Positions 52,486-60,738 of a stretch of DNA of 64,000 nucleotides are shown here, piece after piece. The stretch's first letter is position 1, and every line of letters begins with the position of its first letter. The DNA is taken from the NCBI GenBank assembly GCA_905212975.1, contig CAJMGO010000003.1, positions 1 to 64,000 of the forward strand, in the 5' to 3' direction. Position numbers and translations under genes: made by a program. Under the pieces are notes generated by a model. It did no database searches, was not told where the DNA came from, and worked only from the letters and a program-made list of their open reading frames with translations. The stretch is from CAJMGO01 sp900557305 (GTDB lineage Bacteria; Bacillota_I; Bacilli_A; RF39; UBA660).

Positions 52486-53757
52486 ATGAAGGTAAATATT
52501 TATACTTTAGGATGCAAGGTTAATTTTTATGAGTCTAATTTAATGAAGGAAAAATTAATTGATGCTGGATATACATATACTGATATGGATGATAGTGACA
52601 TAGTAATTATAAATACTTGCTCAGTTACTAATACAGCAGATAATAAGTCTTTAAAGGCTGCAAGACATGCTGCAGGATTGGGTAAGAATGTTATAGTTGT
52701 TGGATGTTCTTCACAAAATAAAGAAGAGGCATATGAGAAAATAGATGGAGTAAATGTAATTTTAGGTAATAAAGGAAAATCTGATATTGTATCGTATATT
52801 CAAAAATATTTTGATAAAAATGAAAGAATAATTGGGGTATCTGATATTCAAAAAGTTCCTTTTGAAGAAATGAAAGTTAATAATTTTGATAAGACTAGAG
52901 CTTTTGTTAAAATACAAGATGGTTGTAATAATTATTGTTCATATTGTATTATTCCTTATTTAAGAGGAGATGTTAGAAGTAAAAAAAGTGATGATGTTAT
53001 AAATGAAGTTAAAAGTCTTATTGAATCAGGTCATAAGGAAATTGTTTTAACTGGTATTCATACTGGACATTATGGATCTGATATTAATGAGAGTTTTGCT
53101 GGGCTATTAAAAAAATTAGTTAAAATAGATGGACTTTTAAGACTTAGAATATCTTCTGTTGAAATAACAGAATTAAATGATGAGTTTTTAGATGTTTTAA
53201 AAAATAGTCAAGTACTTGTTGATCATATTCATATTCCTCTTCAATCAGGTAGTAATACAGTTTTAAAACGTATGAATAGAAAATATGATAAGGATTATTT
53301 TATTAATAAAATAGATACAATAAGAAGTATTAGACCTGATATTTCTATAACTACTGATTTAATTGTTGGATTTCCTGGTGAGACAGAAGATGAATTTAAT
53401 GAAACTATTGATACACTAAATAAAATTAAATTTTCTAAAATACATGTATTTCCATATTCTAGAAGGAAAGGTACTCCAGCAGATTTAATGGATAATCAAA
53501 TTGATGAAAAAGTAAAAAAAGAAAGAGTTAGTAAAATCATAAATTTAAGTAAAGAATTGGAACAGGATTATTTTTCTAAATTTATAGGAAAAGAATTAGT
53601 TTTTATACCAGAAGTCTATAAGAATGGTTATTTAATAGGACATACTGGAAATTATATTTTAGTACGTGCTTTAGGTGATGAAAAATTACTTAAACAAGAT
53701 ATTAATGTAAAACTTGAAAAATTAGAATATCCATATGTTTTAGGATGTATTATATAG
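52486..53757 (+). CDS. mtaB: tRNA t6A37 methylthiotransferase
   Basis: 423 residues from the ATG at 52486, with GGAGG upstream; a longer in-frame start would lie in the preceding terminator. Radical-SAM enzyme that adds a methylthio group to t6A at position 37 of ANN-decoding tRNAs. It has two iron-sulphur clusters: Cys10, Cys45 and Cys74 in the N-terminal domain, and the radical-SAM CNNYCSYC (Cys147, 151, 154). The opening NIYTLGCKVNFYES is diagnostic of MtaB rather than MiaB. The C-terminal TRAM-like domain is short. Complete. Confidence 0.94.
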   Translation: MKVNIYTLGCKVNFYESNLMKEKLIDAGYTYTDMDDSDIVIINTCSVTNTADNKSLKAARHAAGLGKNVIVVGCSSQNKEEAYEKIDGVNVILGNKGKSDIVSYIQKYFDKNERIIGVSDIQKVPFEEMKVNNFDKTRAFVKIQDGCNNYCSYCIIPYLRGDVRSKKSDDVINEVKSLIESGHKEIVLTGIHTGHYGSDINESFAGLLKKLVKIDGLLRLRISSVEITELNDEFLDVLKNSQVLVDHIHIPLQSGSNTVLKRMNRKYDKDYFINKIDTIRSIRPDISITTDLIVGFPGETEDEFNETIDTLNKIKFSKIHVFPYSRRKGTPADLMDNQIDEKVKKERVSKIINLSKELEQDYFSKFIGKELVFIPEVYKNGYLIGHTGNYILVRALGDEKLLKQDINVKLEKLEYPYVLGCII

Positions 53758-53828
53758 TGTAAATAAGATATAAATATTCGATACTCGATAAATATATATT
53801 TATTTGTAAAATAAAGTATATATAAAAC

Positions 53829-53853
53829 AAAATAGTGTAAAAGCTATTTTTTT
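53829..53853 (+). terminator. Terminator after mtaB
   Basis: AAAATAG (53829-53835) pairs with CTATTTT (53844-53850), then T-run. It lies about 70 bases after the mtaB stop and just before recD2. Confidence 0.7.
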
Positions 53854-53880
53854 GTGTTATAGTAGATAAAGGTGAAATAT

Positions 53881-56094
53881 ATGAAAAACTATGTAAAAGG
53901 TATATATAAAAGGAGTATTTTTAAATCTGATAAAGGTTATGTTATTGGAATTTTTAAAGTACTTGAAACTAATGAAGAAGAATTTAGTGATTATATTAAT
54001 AAAACTATAACTTTTACTGGTATTTTTCCTGATTTAAAGGAAGATGATAAATATATTTTTTATGGTGAGGTTGTTAATCATCCAAAATATGGTATACAGT
54101 ATGATGTAAAGGAATCTGAAAGAATTAAACCTGAAGATAGAGATGGAATAATTGCTTTTTTATCTAGTGATTTATTTAAAGGTGTTGGAGAAAAACTTGC
54201 TACAAACATTGTAGATGTTTTGGGGAAAAATACTTTAGAAATTATTTTAAGTAATCCAGATGAACTTTTAAAGGTACCAAAGATGACAGAAGAAAAAGCA
54301 AAGGCTATTACATCTGTTTTAAATAAGTATGAAGAAAGTCATAAGACTATTGTTTATTTAACTGAATTAGGCTTTAATTTAAAAGATGCTCTTTCAATTT
54401 ATAATTTTTATAAAGATAATACTATATATACTGTTGAAAATAATATATATAAACTTATAGATGATATAGATGATATTAATTTTAATAAAATAGATAAATT
54501 AAGAGAAAAATTAAATATAGAAGAAAATGATGAGAAAAGAATTGAAAGCTGTATATATTATATAATGAGTGATATTTTATTTCAAAATAGTGATACATAT
54601 CTTTTTTATGATGAAATTAAAAAAAATACTATAGAGTATTTGAATTTTGATATAGATGATGAGAGGTTTAATAATTATCTTGATGTATTAAGATATGAGG
54701 GTAAAATAGTAAAAGAAGATGATAGATTTTATACAGCTTCTTTATATAAAGCTGAGATGGAAGTAGTAAATAAGATTAAGGTACTTGAAAATGCTTATGT
54801 TGAAAGTGATATTGATATTGATACTCATATAGAAATTCTTGAAAAGGGTAGTGGCATTTCATATAATAGTGATCAAAAAGCTGCTATAAAGAAAGCTCTT
54901 CTTAATAATATAACTATTATAACTGGTGGTCCTGGTACAGGTAAAACAACAATAATAAAAGCAATAGTAGATTTATATATAGATATAAATAAGCTTAAAA
55001 TAGATGAAGCAACAAAAAAAATAGCTTTATTATCGCCAACAGGAAGAGCAAGTAAGAGAATGAGTGAATCAACTAATTTTCCTGCATATACAATACATAG
55101 ATTTTTAAAATGGAATAAAGATACAAATGAGTTTCAGATAAATGAAACAAATAAAAGTGAAGCAGAATTTATAATAATAGATGAATCTAGTATGATAGAT
55201 TTAGAGCTTTTAGGTAATTTGTTTAAAGGATTAACTGATAGAGTAAAGCTTGTATTTGTAGGAGATTATTATCAATTACCAAGTGTAGGATGTGGGCAAG
55301 TATTAAAAGATTTAATTGAAAGTGATATGATTGATACTATATATTTAAATCAGTTATATAGACAAAGTAATGATTCATATATTCCAACTCTTGCTTATGA
55401 AATAAAAAATAATGATGTAAGTGATGATATATTAAAACAAAAAGATGATTTCAGATTTATTGAAACAAGTAATGATAACATTATTAATGTATTAAAACAA
55501 TTGTGCTTAAAGTTAATAGATAATGGATATGATTATAGAAAAGTTCAATTAATGGCCCCTATGTATGCTGGTGAAAATGGTATTGATAATATAAACCGAA
55601 ATCTTCAAAGTATTTTTAATCCATCTGATGATACAAAAAGAGAAGTACATGTAGGTAATATTATATTTAGAGAAAATGATAAAGTATTACAACTTACTAA
55701 TATGCCTGATGAAAATGTTTTTAACGGAGATATTGGTGTAATTAAATATATATTATATTCAAATACTAGTAAAAGTAAAAAAGATGAAATTTATGTTGAT
55801 TTTGATGGTAATGTTGTAAAGTATTTACCAAAAGATTTTAATAAATTAAAACATGCTTATATAATTAGTATTCATAAATCACAAGGTAGTGAATTTGATT
55901 TTGTAATACTTCCTATTTGTATGTCTTATTATAGAATGTTATATAGGAAACTTATTTATACAGCTATAACACGTGCAAAAAAGAAATTGATAGTTGTTGG
56001 AGATTTAAAAGCATTTAGAGTTGCTGTTATGAAAGATAGTGAGTTAAATAGAAAAACATTTTTAAAAGAAAAACTAGAAAATATGTATAATTAA
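53881..56094 (+). CDS. recD2: RecD2-type ATP-dependent DNA helicase
   Basis: 737 residues from the ATG at 53881 with AAAGGTG upstream. SF1B 5'-3' helicase not associated with RecBC; linked to DNA repair and replication-fork maintenance. The N-terminal domain includes helix-hairpin-helix-like segments (LFKGVGEKLATNIVDVLG). Walker A is TGGPGTGKTT (about 346-355), motif Ia LLSPTGRASKRM, Walker B IIIDESSMID, motif III FVGDYYQLPSVG, and the C-terminal SIHKSQGSEFD plus TAITRAKKK are intact. Length is normal. Confidence 0.95.
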   Translation: MKNYVKGIYKRSIFKSDKGYVIGIFKVLETNEEEFSDYINKTITFTGIFPDLKEDDKYIFYGEVVNHPKYGIQYDVKESERIKPEDRDGIIAFLSSDLFKGVGEKLATNIVDVLGKNTLEIILSNPDELLKVPKMTEEKAKAITSVLNKYEESHKTIVYLTELGFNLKDALSIYNFYKDNTIYTVENNIYKLIDDIDDINFNKIDKLREKLNIEENDEKRIESCIYYIMSDILFQNSDTYLFYDEIKKNTIEYLNFDIDDERFNNYLDVLRYEGKIVKEDDRFYTASLYKAEMEVVNKIKVLENAYVESDIDIDTHIEILEKGSGISYNSDQKAAIKKALLNNITIITGGPGTGKTTIIKAIVDLYIDINKLKIDEATKKIALLSPTGRASKRMSESTNFPAYTIHRFLKWNKDTNEFQINETNKSEAEFIIIDESSMIDLELLGNLFKGLTDRVKLVFVGDYYQLPSVGCGQVLKDLIESDMIDTIYLNQLYRQSNDSYIPTLAYEIKNNDVSDDILKQKDDFRFIETSNDNIINVLKQLCLKLIDNGYDYRKVQLMAPMYAGENGIDNINRNLQSIFNPSDDTKREVHVGNIIFRENDKVLQLTNMPDENVFNGDIGVIKYILYSNTSKSKKDEIYVDFDGNVVKYLPKDFNKLKHAYIISIHKSQGSEFDFVILPICMSYYRMLYRKLIYTAITRAKKKLIVVGDLKAFRVAVMKDSELNRKTFLKEKLENMYN

Positions 56095-56116
56095 AATTAT
56101 TTTGATAACAATATAA

Positions 56117-56155
56117 ATGCATGTATAAATTAATATGCATGCATCATGTTTTTTA
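56117..56155 (+). terminator. Possible terminator of recD2
   Basis: ATGCATG (56117-56123) can pair with CATGCAT (56138-56144), followed after four bases by a six-T run. Imperfect spacing makes this a weak call. Confidence 0.4.
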
Positions 56156-56172
56156 GCAAAGGGTGATAAGTT

Positions 56173-56331
56173 ATGAAAATGTGTGTTTGTAGAGATATGG
56201 CACTAATTGGTATGGGTATGGCATCAGTACTTTTATATCAAAAGTATAATGAACCAGTAAAAGAAAAGGTAGAAGATGTTGTTAAAACTACTTCTAAAAA
56301 GATTAATAACAAGCTAGAAAATATGAGTTAG
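56173..56331 (+). CDS. 52-residue membrane-associated protein
   Basis: A short gene with a good ribosome site (AAGGGTGAT) and its own terminator. The protein begins MKMCVCRDMALIGMGMASVLLYQ, a short hydrophobic glycine/methionine-rich helix with two cysteines, and continues as a charged helix (KEKVEDVVKTTSKKINNKLENMS). The layout recalls YtxH-type proteins in miniature. Whether the N-terminus is a membrane anchor cannot be settled from sequence. Family unknown. Confidence 0.7.
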   Translation: MKMCVCRDMALIGMGMASVLLYQKYNEPVKEKVEDVVKTTSKKINNKLENMS

Positions 56332-56334
56332 ATT

Positions 56335-56363
56335 AAGCCTCCTTGTAAAGGGAGGTTTTTTTG
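56335..56363 (+). terminator. Terminator of the 52-residue gene
   Basis: CCTCC (56338-56342) pairs with GGAGG (56351-56355), extended by A/T pairs, followed by seven T. Confidence 0.85.
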
Positions 56364-56410
56364 ACAAATAATTTATTCTGTAATATAATATGTTTTATTG
56401 GAGGGATTAT

Positions 56411-56767
56411 ATGTTTTGCTCAAATTGTGGTAATAAAATAGAAAATGGTAGTAATTTTTGTAGGGTATGTGGTAATGTAGTTAATGGTAATGTTTACTAT
56501 AATCAAACTGTAGAAGATAAGAATAAAGAAACTTCATTTATAATGGGTATAATAGCTCTAGTTGGTAAGTTATTTCTTCCTTTCTTTAATATTGTATTTG
56601 CTATAATTGCTATATATTATGGTAATTTATATAAAAAACAAACTGGTTTAAATTGTCCTGGTAAAGTTATGGGAATAGTTTCTTTAGCTTTAAGTGGATT
56701 ATTTTTAGTTGTATTATTAATTCTTATAATTTTACCATTTATTTTTTATGGCGCTTCATACATGTAA
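56411..56767 (+). CDS. Zinc-ribbon membrane protein (DUF4190-like)
   Basis: 118 residues from the ATG at 56411; GGAGGG upstream decides the start. The N-terminal zinc ribbon has CSNCGNKIENGSNFCRVCGN (Cys pairs at about 3/6 and 17/20). Two membrane helices follow (about 50-75 and 88-115) with the NLYKKQTGLNCPGKVMGIVSL turn typical of DUF4190 proteins. The role of such proteins is unknown; the ribbon would lie in the cytoplasm. A terminator closes this single-gene unit. Confidence 0.82.
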   Translation: MFCSNCGNKIENGSNFCRVCGNVVNGNVYYNQTVEDKNKETSFIMGIIALVGKLFLPFFNIVFAIIAIYYGNLYKKQTGLNCPGKVMGIVSLALSGLFLVVLLILIILPFIFYGASYM

Positions 56768-56779
56768 AATTGTGTAAAT

Positions 56780-56811
56780 AAAAAAAGTTGATTTTTGATT
56801 AACTTTTTTTT
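56780..56811 (+). terminator. Terminator of the zinc-ribbon gene
   Basis: AAAAAGTT (about 56782-56789) pairs with AACTTTTT (56801-56808) with A- and T-runs on either side. Confidence 0.75.
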
Positions 56812-56870
56812 GTTCTATATATTTGATATAATATATGTACTGAAATACTAAAGAAGTGGGGTGTTGGAAT

Positions 56871-58379
56871 ATGAATAAATTAAGTAAAATATTATTAATT
56901 ATAGTTGTATCTTTTTGCTTATTATCAAATGTTAATGCTATATATTCAGATTCTAATGCTAATCTTGGTACATATGAAGAAGAATTAAAAAAATTTCCAT
57001 ATGAATATCAACAAAAAATAGAGGAATTACATAAAATATATCCTAATGCTTTATTTGTAGTACAAAATGAATTTTTTGATTGGAAAAAATATAAAGAAAT
57101 TCCTGTTTCTTGGAATAGTATGTTTAATTCTCAAAAAGGAGAAAGAAGTTTAATTCAATCATCAGTACAAGACTCATATAAAACTGATAAATGTGGTCAA
57201 ACTTCAAATGGAAGATGTGTTTGGAGTTATGCATCAGATGAAGCAATTTCATATTATTTAAATCCATATAATTTTTTAAATGAAAAAAATATATTTATGT
57301 TTGAATCTTTATATTCTAAAAGTTATCACACTAAAGAAGGTGTTGAAAAAATATTAGCAGGATCTTTTATGGCAAATAAAAATTGCCCTGGTTCTGATAA
57401 AACATATGCTGAAGTAATATTAGAAGCTGGTGAAAAAAATAATGTAAGTCCATATATGCTTGCATCTAGATTAATACAAGAACAAGGAAGAAATGGAAGC
57501 AGTAGTTTAATTTCAGGAACATATGAAGGCGCAAATGGAGAATTAAAAGGATATTATAATTATTTTAATATTCAAGCTAGTGGTAATACAGATCAAGCAG
57601 TTATTGAAAATGGTCTAAAATGCGCTAAAGGAACATTAAATTATTGTAGTGGTAATAATTGGGATTCACCATATGCATCAATTGTTGGTGGTTCTAAATT
57701 TGTGTATAAGAAGTATGTTGGAATAAATGACACATATAATGTAAAAGGTCAAATGACTTTATATTTACAAAAATGGGATCCATATGGTCCACAATTAGGT
57801 GGACATCAATATATGCAAAATATTCAAGCACCAGTATCTGAATCAATAACAACATTTAATTCATATGCTTCATATCCTGACTACAAAAATTATTCATATG
57901 TATTTTATATTCCTATATATGAGGGAGCACCTAATACAAAGATGAAAGTGTCAAAGATAGATGATATACTTTTAAACAATAAATTAAAAATTAATGATAA
58001 TTATTTATCAGGTATATCAGTTAATACATCTCAAGATACATTTGAGTCTAATCTAAAAAAAGAAAATTCTAACATATCAGTAGTCTTTGAAAAAAATTCC
58101 AATAATAAATCAAATGATTTAGCTTCAGGTGATAAAATAACTATTAAGTTAGATGGTGAAACAAAAGAGTATGAAGTTGTTATATATGGTGATGTAAATG
58201 GTGATGGTTCTATAAAGGCTAGCGATTATGTATTAGTAAAAAATCATATAATGGGAACAAACATATTACAAAATGCATATTTGAAAGCTGCAGATGTAAA
58301 TAAAGATGGAAATGTTAAAGCAAGCGATTATGTATTGATAAAAAATCATATAATGGGTACATACAATATTATTCAGTAG
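56871..58379 (+). CDS. Secreted glucosaminidase with a type I dockerin domain
   Basis: 502 residues from the ATG at 56871 (GTGGGGTG upstream). Signal peptide MNKLSKILLIIVVSFCLLSNVNA, cleaved around residue 23. The middle (about 170-310) is a lysozyme-like N-acetylglucosaminidase domain: SPYMLASRLIQEQG (probable catalytic Glu204), YYNYFNIQASG, KFVYKKYVG. It would cut peptidoglycan. The C-terminus (441-502) has two calcium-binding dockerin repeats, DVNGDGSIKASDYVLVKNHI and DVNKDGNVKASDYVLIKNHI. Dockerins dock onto cohesins; the next gene encodes a membrane-anchored candidate partner. Confidence 0.88.
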   Translation: MNKLSKILLIIVVSFCLLSNVNAIYSDSNANLGTYEEELKKFPYEYQQKIEELHKIYPNALFVVQNEFFDWKKYKEIPVSWNSMFNSQKGERSLIQSSVQDSYKTDKCGQTSNGRCVWSYASDEAISYYLNPYNFLNEKNIFMFESLYSKSYHTKEGVEKILAGSFMANKNCPGSDKTYAEVILEAGEKNNVSPYMLASRLIQEQGRNGSSSLISGTYEGANGELKGYYNYFNIQASGNTDQAVIENGLKCAKGTLNYCSGNNWDSPYASIVGGSKFVYKKYVGINDTYNVKGQMTLYLQKWDPYGPQLGGHQYMQNIQAPVSESITTFNSYASYPDYKNYSYVFYIPIYEGAPNTKMKVSKIDDILLNNKLKINDNYLSGISVNTSQDTFESNLKKENSNISVVFEKNSNNKSNDLASGDKITIKLDGETKEYEVVIYGDVNGDGSIKASDYVLVKNHIMGTNILQNAYLKAADVNKDGNVKASDYVLIKNHIMGTYNIIQ

Positions 58380-58387
58380 GTGATAAG

Positions 58388-59821
58388 ATGAAAGGTAAAA
58401 AAATATTATTTATAGTAGTGTTAAGCTTTTTATTAATTCCAAAAGTAAGTGCTTCATCTTGTAATGTTAAAGCAAATACTACAAATATAAAACAGGGAGA
58501 TACTGTTACAATTTCTATTAGTGGTCAAGATGTAATTGGAAAGTTTAATATATCATCATCATCGATATTAACCTCATCACAAAATTCAATTTGGATAGAA
58601 AATAATACTGAAACAATAAGTTTTACAGCAAATAGTTCTGGAGTTGCTACAATTAATGTGTCTCCATTTCAACCATCAGATAGTCAAGGAAATGATATTA
58701 ATTTAAGTTGCAATTCAGTATCTATTACGATAAATCCTAAAAATACTCCTCAACCTAGCAATAATTCAAATAAGGGAACAAGTCAAAAAAGTAATTCAAA
58801 TAAACCTAGTAAATCGAATAATAATTATTTAAAAAGTTTTGGTGTAGAAGGATATAATTTATCAAGTGAATTTAATAAAGATAATGGTGATTATAGTGTA
58901 ACTGTTCCTTATGATACAAAAGAAGTAAAAGTTATTTATGAAAAAGAGGATGATAAGGCAAGCATTTCTGGCGATGAAGGTGTTAAATCTGTTTCTATTG
59001 GTGAGAACAAATTTACTATAACTGTAACAGCAGAAAATGGTGAACAAAGAAATTATACAGTAAATGTAATTGTTGAAAAGAAACCTATTATTATTAAAAA
59101 GAATAATGATGAATATAGTGTGGTTACAAAAGAAGAGGATTTACCAAAGATTGATATAGAACATGATGTTATAACACTTAATATTCAAGATACAGAGGTA
59201 AAAGCTTATAGGATTGATTCTATTGATTATGTTTTAATAGCTTTAAGGGATAAAAATAATGATGTTAAATTATATAAGTTTGATTCTTTTAAAGATGATG
59301 AAAAAGAGCCTATTTATACTTTATATCAAGATATAAATTTATCTGGTATATATTTAGTTTTAACTGAACCTAAAAGTATACCTAGTGGTTATAAAAAGGT
59401 AAGTATTAAAATTAATGGAAATAGTGTTACTGCTTATAAAAAAAATAAAGGTTTTTATTTAGTTTATGGATTGAATACTTCTAATAATAAAGAATCATTT
59501 TATTCTTATGATGAAGATGAAAATACTTTACAAAGATATAATATTGAAGAATTAAATGACACATTAAAAGAAAATGACAATTTAAAGAAATTTGCTTTTT
59601 TACTTTGTATTGGTTTGATTGCTGCATTTATAATAATAATCATAATATGTGTTAAAAAATGTGAAAATAAGGAAGCAAAAGAATTAAGAAAAGAAGAAAA
59701 GAAAAATAAAAAACTGGAAATTCAAAATCAAAAAAAAGAAACTAAAAAACAAAGAAAAGAAGAAAAAAGATTAAAAAAAGAAGCTAAAAAAGTAGAGGAT
59801 AAAGTAGAGGATGATGAATAG
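58388..59821 (+). CDS. Membrane-anchored beta-sandwich protein, candidate dockerin receptor
   Basis: 477 residues with a signal peptide (about 1-22). Residues 23-117 form an Ig/cohesin-like beta domain (KANTTNIKQGDTVTISISGQDVIGKFNI) with Cys25 and Cys108 placed for a disulphide. A Ser/Asn/Pro linker (118-146) leads to a cadherin-like beta-sandwich (147-228, ending EQRNYTVNV). A further beta-rich region precedes a membrane helix (402-422) and a 55-residue strongly charged cytoplasmic coiled tail. It starts nine bases after the dockerin gene and is co-transcribed with it. Cohesin identity is inference. Confidence 0.75.
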   Translation: MKGKKILFIVVLSFLLIPKVSASSCNVKANTTNIKQGDTVTISISGQDVIGKFNISSSSILTSSQNSIWIENNTETISFTANSSGVATINVSPFQPSDSQGNDINLSCNSVSITINPKNTPQPSNNSNKGTSQKSNSNKPSKSNNNYLKSFGVEGYNLSSEFNKDNGDYSVTVPYDTKEVKVIYEKEDDKASISGDEGVKSVSIGENKFTITVTAENGEQRNYTVNVIVEKKPIIIKKNNDEYSVVTKEEDLPKIDIEHDVITLNIQDTEVKAYRIDSIDYVLIALRDKNNDVKLYKFDSFKDDEKEPIYTLYQDINLSGIYLVLTEPKSIPSGYKKVSIKINGNSVTAYKKNKGFYLVYGLNTSNNKESFYSYDEDENTLQRYNIEELNDTLKENDNLKKFAFLLCIGLIAAFIIIIIICVKKCENKEAKELRKEEKKNKKLEIQNQKKETKKQRKEEKRLKKEAKKVEDKVEDDE

Positions 59822-59838
59822 ATTTCACATCCTTTTTT
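59806..59838 (+). terminator. Terminator of the dockerin operon
   Basis: AGGATG (59808-59813) pairs with CATCCT (59828-59833), followed by T-run. The stem begins inside the gene's last codons. Confidence 0.65.
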
Positions 59839-59870
59839 AGTTTTTATATTTTTAATCTACATTATACGTG

Positions 59871-59905
59871 ATATAATTCAAGAGGAGGTATATTATGAAA
59901 ATCGC
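59871..59905 (+). repeat. Copy of the hisS leader
   Basis: GATATAATTCAAGAGGAGGTATATTATGAAAAT-type sequence here matches the promoter, ribosome site and first codons of hisS at 60713-60747 with few changes. Confidence 0.9.
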
Positions 59906-60338
59906 CATTGAGGTATGAATTACTTAAAAAATTTATGTATATTCTGCCAAAGAAGATAAAGCAATTATTTGATATTTTAAAGTAAGCGATATTTTAAATG
60001 GTAACACGGATGAGATTTTAACTGCTACAGGATATGATAAGAGACAAGATGGTTATGAAATAGTTGAATATTATGGGAAAAATAATCCAAATTGCTATGA
60101 TTTACATTTGCATGATGTTACTGAATTTGAAGAATATTTTTCATTAAAAAATATGAGAAGTATTTCAAGAAATGCTGATATGCCACAATATATTAAATTT
60201 ATTTATGATAATGATTTATTATATGAGATTATTAGAGAATGGGATGAAGCCTTTAGTTTAGATGGAAACTTATGTGACAATCCTAGTAAAACAAAACAAG
60301 TGATATTGCAAAAAGATAGAATGAAAGGAAGAAAATAA
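59895..60338 (+). pseudogene. Decayed gene with three in-frame stops
   Basis: A single frame from the ATG at 59895 to the TAA at 60336-60338 reads about 147 codons interrupted by TGA, TAA and TGA in its first third. After the last stop it is open: YFKVSDILNG then TATGYDKRQDGYEIVEYYG and EFEEYFSLKNMRSISRNADMPQYIKF. The second TGA lies where Trp would read well (AII-x-YFKV). The ribosome site is excellent because the 5' end duplicates the hisS leader. Without readthrough only a C-terminal piece from an internal start (e.g. TTG at 60108) could be made. Family unknown. Confidence 0.65.
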
Positions 60339-60339
60339 T

Positions 60340-60681
60340 ATGGAACATGAAATGAAATTACAACCTGAGTATTATAATTTTATACTTAATGGTACTAAAA
60401 GAATTGAAATAAGACTTTTTGATGAAAAAAGGCAACAAATTAAGATTGGAGATACAATTAAAATTTTAAAGGAACCAGAATTGAATGAGTCATTTAACGC
60501 TAAGGTTATCGGATTATTAAGATATAACACTTTTGAAGATATGTTTAAGGATTTTGATATTTCTGTTTTATCTGATAGTTCAATGACAAAAGAAGAATTA
60601 ATTGCTGTTCTTGAACAATTTTATACAAAAGAAAAACAAAAACAATATGGTGTTTTAGGAATTAGAATTGAATTAATATAA
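60340..60681 (+). CDS. ASCH-domain protein
   Basis: 113 residues, one ASCH domain. The start EMKLQPEYYNFILNGTKRIEIRLFDEKRQQIKIGDTIKI has the family's conserved G-K/T-K-x-x-E-x-R core, and it closes with QKQYGVLGIRIELI. ASCH domains belong to the PUA-like fold and are thought to bind RNA or act on modified nucleosides; some hydrolyse acetylated cytidine. It starts one base after the decayed gene, with GGAAG as its site. Followed by a hairpin terminator and hisS. Confidence 0.9.
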   Translation: MEHEMKLQPEYYNFILNGTKRIEIRLFDEKRQQIKIGDTIKILKEPELNESFNAKVIGLLRYNTFEDMFKDFDISVLSDSSMTKEELIAVLEQFYTKEKQKQYGVLGIRIELI

Positions 60682-60706
60682 AAGATGGTGATGTTACTAT
60701 CTTTTT
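60680..60706 (+). terminator. Terminator before hisS
   Basis: AAAGATGGT (60681-60689) pairs with ACTATCTTT (60696-60704) with one G-U pair, T-run at the end. Confidence 0.7.
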
Positions 60707-60738
60707 AAAATATGATATAATTTAAGAGGAGGTATATT

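Noticed and set aside
59895..60338. Whole genome using TGA as tryptophan
   Set aside because: Several intact genes end in TGA at functional overlaps (rmlD/rmlB, Mbeg1-like, rsmE) and TGG is used for Trp throughout, so the in-frame TGA here reflects decay or transfer.
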